A stretch of DNA of 64,000 nucleotides from Pseudomonas fluorescens (GTDB taxonomy: Bacteria; Pseudomonadota; Gammaproteobacteria; Pseudomonadales; Pseudomonadaceae): the NCBI RefSeq assembly GCF_000967965.1, contig NZ_LACC01000023.1:127951-191950 (forward strand), written 5' to 3'. Below the pieces are notes generated by a model that had not been told where the DNA came from, searched no databases, and saw only the letters and a program-made list of their open reading frames with translations. Below are positions 61,123 to 64,000 of this stretch, piece by piece. The translations under genes and the position numbers were made by a program. The stretch's first letter is position 1. Each line of letters opens with the position of its first letter.

Positions 61123-61151
61123 AAAAAAAGCAGCCTGCGGGCTGCTTTTTT
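61123..61151 (+). terminator. intrinsic terminator of the rpsP operon
   Basis: AAAAAAGCAGCC pairs with GGCTGCTTTTTT around TGCG. It lies 17 nt after rplS and ends in a T-tract. Confidence 0.93.
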
Positions 61152-61171
61152 GTTGCCTGCGATTTACCCCA

Positions 61172-61205
61172 CCCTGTAGGAGCTGGTAAGCCAGCTCCTA
61201 CAGGG
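61172..61205. terminator. perfect 15-bp hairpin at the end of the antiporter gene
   Basis: CCCTGTAGGAGCTGG pairs exactly with CCAGCTCCTACAGGG around TAAG. It follows the rpsP-operon terminator and precedes the 3' end of the convergent antiporter gene, for which it may act as terminator. The sequence is related to the GTAGGAGC part of the REP units. Confidence 0.7.
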
Positions 61206-61217
61206 CGGATCGTTCTG

Positions 61218-63026
61218 TCAGGCGCTGCTCGTCTCCGGCTGAATCAACGCCAACAACGTCCACCCCGCCGCGGGCTTGATCGTGCTTGCCGGCGTTACCA
61301 CGTGCACCCAACCGCTGTCGTCGCGCACGAACAGCAGGGTCGCACGCTCGCCATGCAGCGCGCGGTAATCGTCCCAACTGAAACCGTCCGTCAACGTTGT
61401 GCTGTACAGCTCTGAGCCCTGGCTCAATTGGCTGGCGAGCTTGGCGTAGGTCAGCGCTTCGCTGCCCAGTTGATTGCCGCGATGTTCCAGGCTGGTACGG
61501 TGCTTGTCGGTGCGGCGGCTTTCCTGGCCGCTGGCCAGGCCGAACATGCGTTGATGGCCCAGTTCATGACGAAACCGCATCAGCGCCAGGGTGTTCATCT
61601 CGCCGGAGGGTGACAGCGCCAGCAAATGCCCGAGGCCGACCAGGTCCAGATGCGCATCGGCATGTTGCGACGCTGGGTTGCCAAAATAGGTCGGCAAGCC
61701 TTCCATCCGCGCTGCACGAATGTTTTCCCAGCTCGAATCCGTCAACAGTACGCGACTGCCCAGCTGTTGCAGTGCCTTACCCAGCGTGCGCGCAGGTCCG
61801 TTGGCGCCGATGATCAGGAAACCGCTCGGTGCCGGTTCCGCCACCTTCAGCAGGCGTGCCAGCGGTCGTGCCGTCGCGCTTTGCAACACCACCGTGCCGA
61901 TGATCACCGCAAAGGTGAGCGGCACCAGCAGCAACGCTCCCTGATGACCGGCGTCATGCAGGCGAATGGCGAAGATGGCCGACACCGCCGCTGCCACGAT
62001 GCCCCTTGGGGCAATCCATGCCAGCAACGCTCGCTCGCGCCAACCCAGGCTGGAGCCCGCCGTGCTCAGCAGCACATTCAAAGGGCGGGCGATGAACTGA
62101 ATTACCAGCAGCAAAATCAGCACCAGAGGCCCAAGGCCGATCATGGCGTTCAGGTCCAGCCGGGCCGCCAGCAGAATGAACAGGCCGGAGATCAGCAGCA
62201 CGCTGAGGTTCTCCTTGAAGTGCAGGATGTGCCGCACGTCCACGCCTTTCATGTTGGCCAGCCACATGCCCATCAAGGTCACGGCCAGCAACCCGGATTC
62301 GTTGGTGACTTCGTTGGAGCCAATGAAAATACTCAGGACTGCCGCGAGCGCTGCCAGGTTGTGCAGGTATTCCGGCAGCCACTGACGGCGAATCAGGGTA
62401 CCGAGCAACCAGCCACCAAAAACACCGAACAGGCTGCCGCACAGAATCACGCCACCGAAGGTCAGCAGGCTTTCCTCGAGGCCGTTACCTTTGGAGCTGG
62501 CGATGATGAAGCTATAGACGACCACCGCCAGCAGGGCACCGATGGGGTCGATGGCAATGCCTTCCCAGCGCAGGATGTTGGCAATCGACGCTTTCGGGCG
62601 CACGACGCGCAGCATCGGCACGATCACGGTCGGCCCGGTCACCAGGGTCAGGCTGCCGAACAGGATGGCCAGCATCCAGTCGAAATCCAGCAGCCAGTGA
62701 GTGGCGACAGCAATGACCACCCAGGTGGAGAGGGCGCCAATGGTGACCAAGCGATGGACGACGCTGCCGATTTCGCGCCATTCGGACAGATGCAGAGTCA
62801 GGCTGCCTTCGAACAGGATCAGCGCCACTGCCAGGGACACCAGCGGCATCAACAGTGGTCCGAACATCTCCTGAGGGTCGAGCAAATGCAGCACGGGGCC
62901 GGCCAGGATGCCGGTCAGCAGCAGGAATAGAATCGCCGGCAATTTCAAACGCCAGGCCAGCCATTGGCAAAGCAGCGCCGCCGCGCCTATCCCGCCAAAT
63001 GCCAATAAAATCTGCTGCTCGCTCAT
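61218..63026 (-). CDS. cation:proton antiporter (CPA family) with TrkA-N domain
   Basis: The 602-residue protein has an N-terminal antiporter domain of about 12 helices (about 5-390). A cytoplasmic TrkA-N-like Rossmann domain (about 400-500, starting FLIIGANGPARTLGKAL) and a C-terminal tail follow. It most resembles the CPA1/CPA2 Na+/H+ or K+/H+ exchangers. It may export sodium or potassium in exchange for protons. The ion is not known from sequence. It is divergent from xerD. Confidence 0.88.
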   Translation of the reverse strand: MSEQQILLAFGGIGAAALLCQWLAWRLKLPAILFLLLTGILAGPVLHLLDPQEMFGPLLMPLVSLAVALILFEGSLTLHLSEWREIGSVVHRLVTIGALSTWVVIAVATHWLLDFDWMLAILFGSLTLVTGPTVIVPMLRVVRPKASIANILRWEGIAIDPIGALLAVVVYSFIIASSKGNGLEESLLTFGGVILCGSLFGVFGGWLLGTLIRRQWLPEYLHNLAALAAVLSIFIGSNEVTNESGLLAVTLMGMWLANMKGVDVRHILHFKENLSVLLISGLFILLAARLDLNAMIGLGPLVLILLLVIQFIARPLNVLLSTAGSSLGWRERALLAWIAPRGIVAAAVSAIFAIRLHDAGHQGALLLVPLTFAVIIGTVVLQSATARPLARLLKVAEPAPSGFLIIGANGPARTLGKALQQLGSRVLLTDSSWENIRAARMEGLPTYFGNPASQHADAHLDLVGLGHLLALSPSGEMNTLALMRFRHELGHQRMFGLASGQESRRTDKHRTSLEHRGNQLGSEALTYAKLASQLSQGSELYSTTLTDGFSWDDYRALHGERATLLFVRDDSGWVHVVTPASTIKPAAGWTLLALIQPETSSA

Positions 63027-63133
63027 TGCTGCTCCCTGTTCCTTGAAATCGCGGCCTATGAAAGACTAGCGGCCGTTTCCATGTCCAATTTTAATTTTGT
63101 GCGCAGTCCCAAGGCTGCGTGATTCGAGTGCCC

Positions 63134-64000
63134 ATGCCTGCCATCGATCACCCGCTGATAGACCAATTCCTCGATGCCTTGTGGCTGGAGAAAGGCCTTT
63201 CCGATAACACCCGCGATGCCTATCGCAGTGACCTGACGCTGTTCAACGGCTGGTTACAGGACAAAGGACTGGAGCTGGTCAATGCCGGTCGCGAGTTGAT
63301 ACTCGACCACTTGGCCTGGCGCCTGGAGCAAAACTACAAGCCACGTTCCACTGCGCGATTTCTCTCGGGTGTGCGTGGCTTTTATCGTTACCTGCTGCGG
63401 GAAAAGATGATCTCGGTCGATCCGACATTACGCGTTGATATGCCGCAACTCGGCAGGCCGTTGCCAAAGTCCTTGTCTGAGGCGGATGTGGAAGCCTTGC
63501 TGAAGGCGCCTGACTTGAGCGAGGCCATCGGTCAGCGCGACCGGGCCATGCTTGAAGTGCTGTATGCCTGTGGCTTGCGGGTGACTGAGCTGATCAGCCT
63601 CACCCTGGAACAAGTCAATTTGCGTCAAGGCGTGTTGCGGGTAATGGGCAAGGGTAGCAAGGAGCGGCTGGTGCCGATGGGCGAGGAGGCGATTGTCTGG
63701 GTCGAGCGCTACATGCGTGATGCCCGCGGCGAGCTGCTGGGCGGACGTCCCAGCGACGTGTTGTTCCCAAGTCTGCGTGGCGAGCAGATGACCCGCCAGA
63801 CCTTCTGGCACCGGATCAAGCACCAGGCCAAGGTGGCCGGGATCGGCAAGTCGCTGTCGCCGCACACCTTGCGCCATGCCTTCGCCACGCACCTGCTCAA
63901 CCACGGCGCAGACCTGAGGGTGGTGCAGATGCTGCTGGGGCACAGCGATTTGTCGACGACGCAGATCTACACCCATGTTGCCCGGGCGCGGTTGCAGGAT
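63134..64000 (+). CDS. xerD: site-specific tyrosine recombinase XerD (cut by window end)
   Basis: The first 289 residues are visible of a protein usually near 298, so only the last few are missing. The start MPAIDHPLIDQFLDALW fits XerD. The core-binding domain (1-110) precedes the catalytic domain with the active Arg in CGLRVTEL, Lys in GKGSKERLVP, HTLRHAFATHLL, LGHSDLSTTQ and the nucleophile Tyr in QIYTHVARAR. It resolves chromosome dimers at dif with XerC. It is divergent from the antiporter gene. Confidence 0.97.
   Translation, partial: MPAIDHPLIDQFLDALWLEKGLSDNTRDAYRSDLTLFNGWLQDKGLELVNAGRELILDHLAWRLEQNYKPRSTARFLSGVRGFYRYLLREKMISVDPTLRVDMPQLGRPLPKSLSEADVEALLKAPDLSEAIGQRDRAMLEVLYACGLRVTELISLTLEQVNLRQGVLRVMGKGSKERLVPMGEEAIVWVERYMRDARGELLGGRPSDVLFPSLRGEQMTRQTFWHRIKHQAKVAGIGKSLSPHTLRHAFATHLLNHGADLRVVQMLLGHSDLSTTQIYTHVARARLQD

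Overview
The window reads as a chromosomal segment of a fluorescent-group Pseudomonas (P. fluorescens complex). The grounds are high GC, a complete alginate operon in pseudomonad order, a dauBAR D-arginine locus, the rpsP-rimM-trmD-rplS operon, and many short palindromic REP-type elements with GCGAGC cores. I see no rRNA, tRNA, CRISPR array, prophage or insertion-sequence transposase. The species call is inference from gene content and style, not from a database search.

Layout. 0.1-6.2 kb: a LysR regulator divergent from a four-part efflux cassette (outer-membrane lipoprotein, FUSC-type inner-membrane protein, DUF1656 small membrane protein, HlyD-type adaptor). 6.3-7.6 kb: an SDR oxidoreductase and a small membrane protein on the minus strand. 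7.9-24.5 kb: the whole alginate operon on the minus strand, transcribed algD-alg8-alg44-algK-algE-algG-algX-algL-algI-algJ-algF-algA, with a strong terminator after algA and a long AT-rich leader before algD. 25.3-30.2 kb: yaaA, a degenerate polysaccharide deacetylase-like protein, a PhoH-type PIN-ATPase, and an AT-rich islet with a HIT-like gene. 30.4-31.6 kb: moaCDE. 31.9-35.6 kb: a basic amino acid binding protein facing dauB-dauA-dauR, with a shared palindrome upstream of both transcription units. 35.8-38.0 kb: rhlB and an esterase. 38.1-42.7 kb: aapJQMP, a general amino acid ABC importer preceded by a clear sigma-54 promoter. 42.9-50.2 kb: an FCD/GntR regulator with an MFS exporter, small enzymes, a glutaredoxin, yejK, an HU protein and rlmF. 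50.3-57.2 kb: valS, an MHS-family transporter, a CNNM/CorC-like protein and a CcsA-like protein. 57.4-64 kb: ffh, rpsP-rimM-trmD-rplS, a cation:proton antiporter, and xerD cut by the window end.

How the genes work together. AlgA and AlgD supply GDP-mannuronate. Alg8 with the PilZ protein Alg44 polymerises it. AlgK, AlgE, AlgX, AlgG and AlgL form the periplasmic and outer-membrane machine, and AlgI, AlgJ, AlgF and AlgX acetylate the polymer. DauA and DauB together convert D-arginine to L-arginine under DauR. The aap system and the basic amino acid binding protein would feed amino acid uptake.

No wholly new multi-gene system is evident. The most unusual observations are a REP doublet inserted in frame in the signal-peptide region of algK, an exactly centred 158-bp imperfect palindrome that starts on the last base of the ffh stop codon, a shared candidate DauR operator, and a NodB-like protein that lacks canonical metal ligands.
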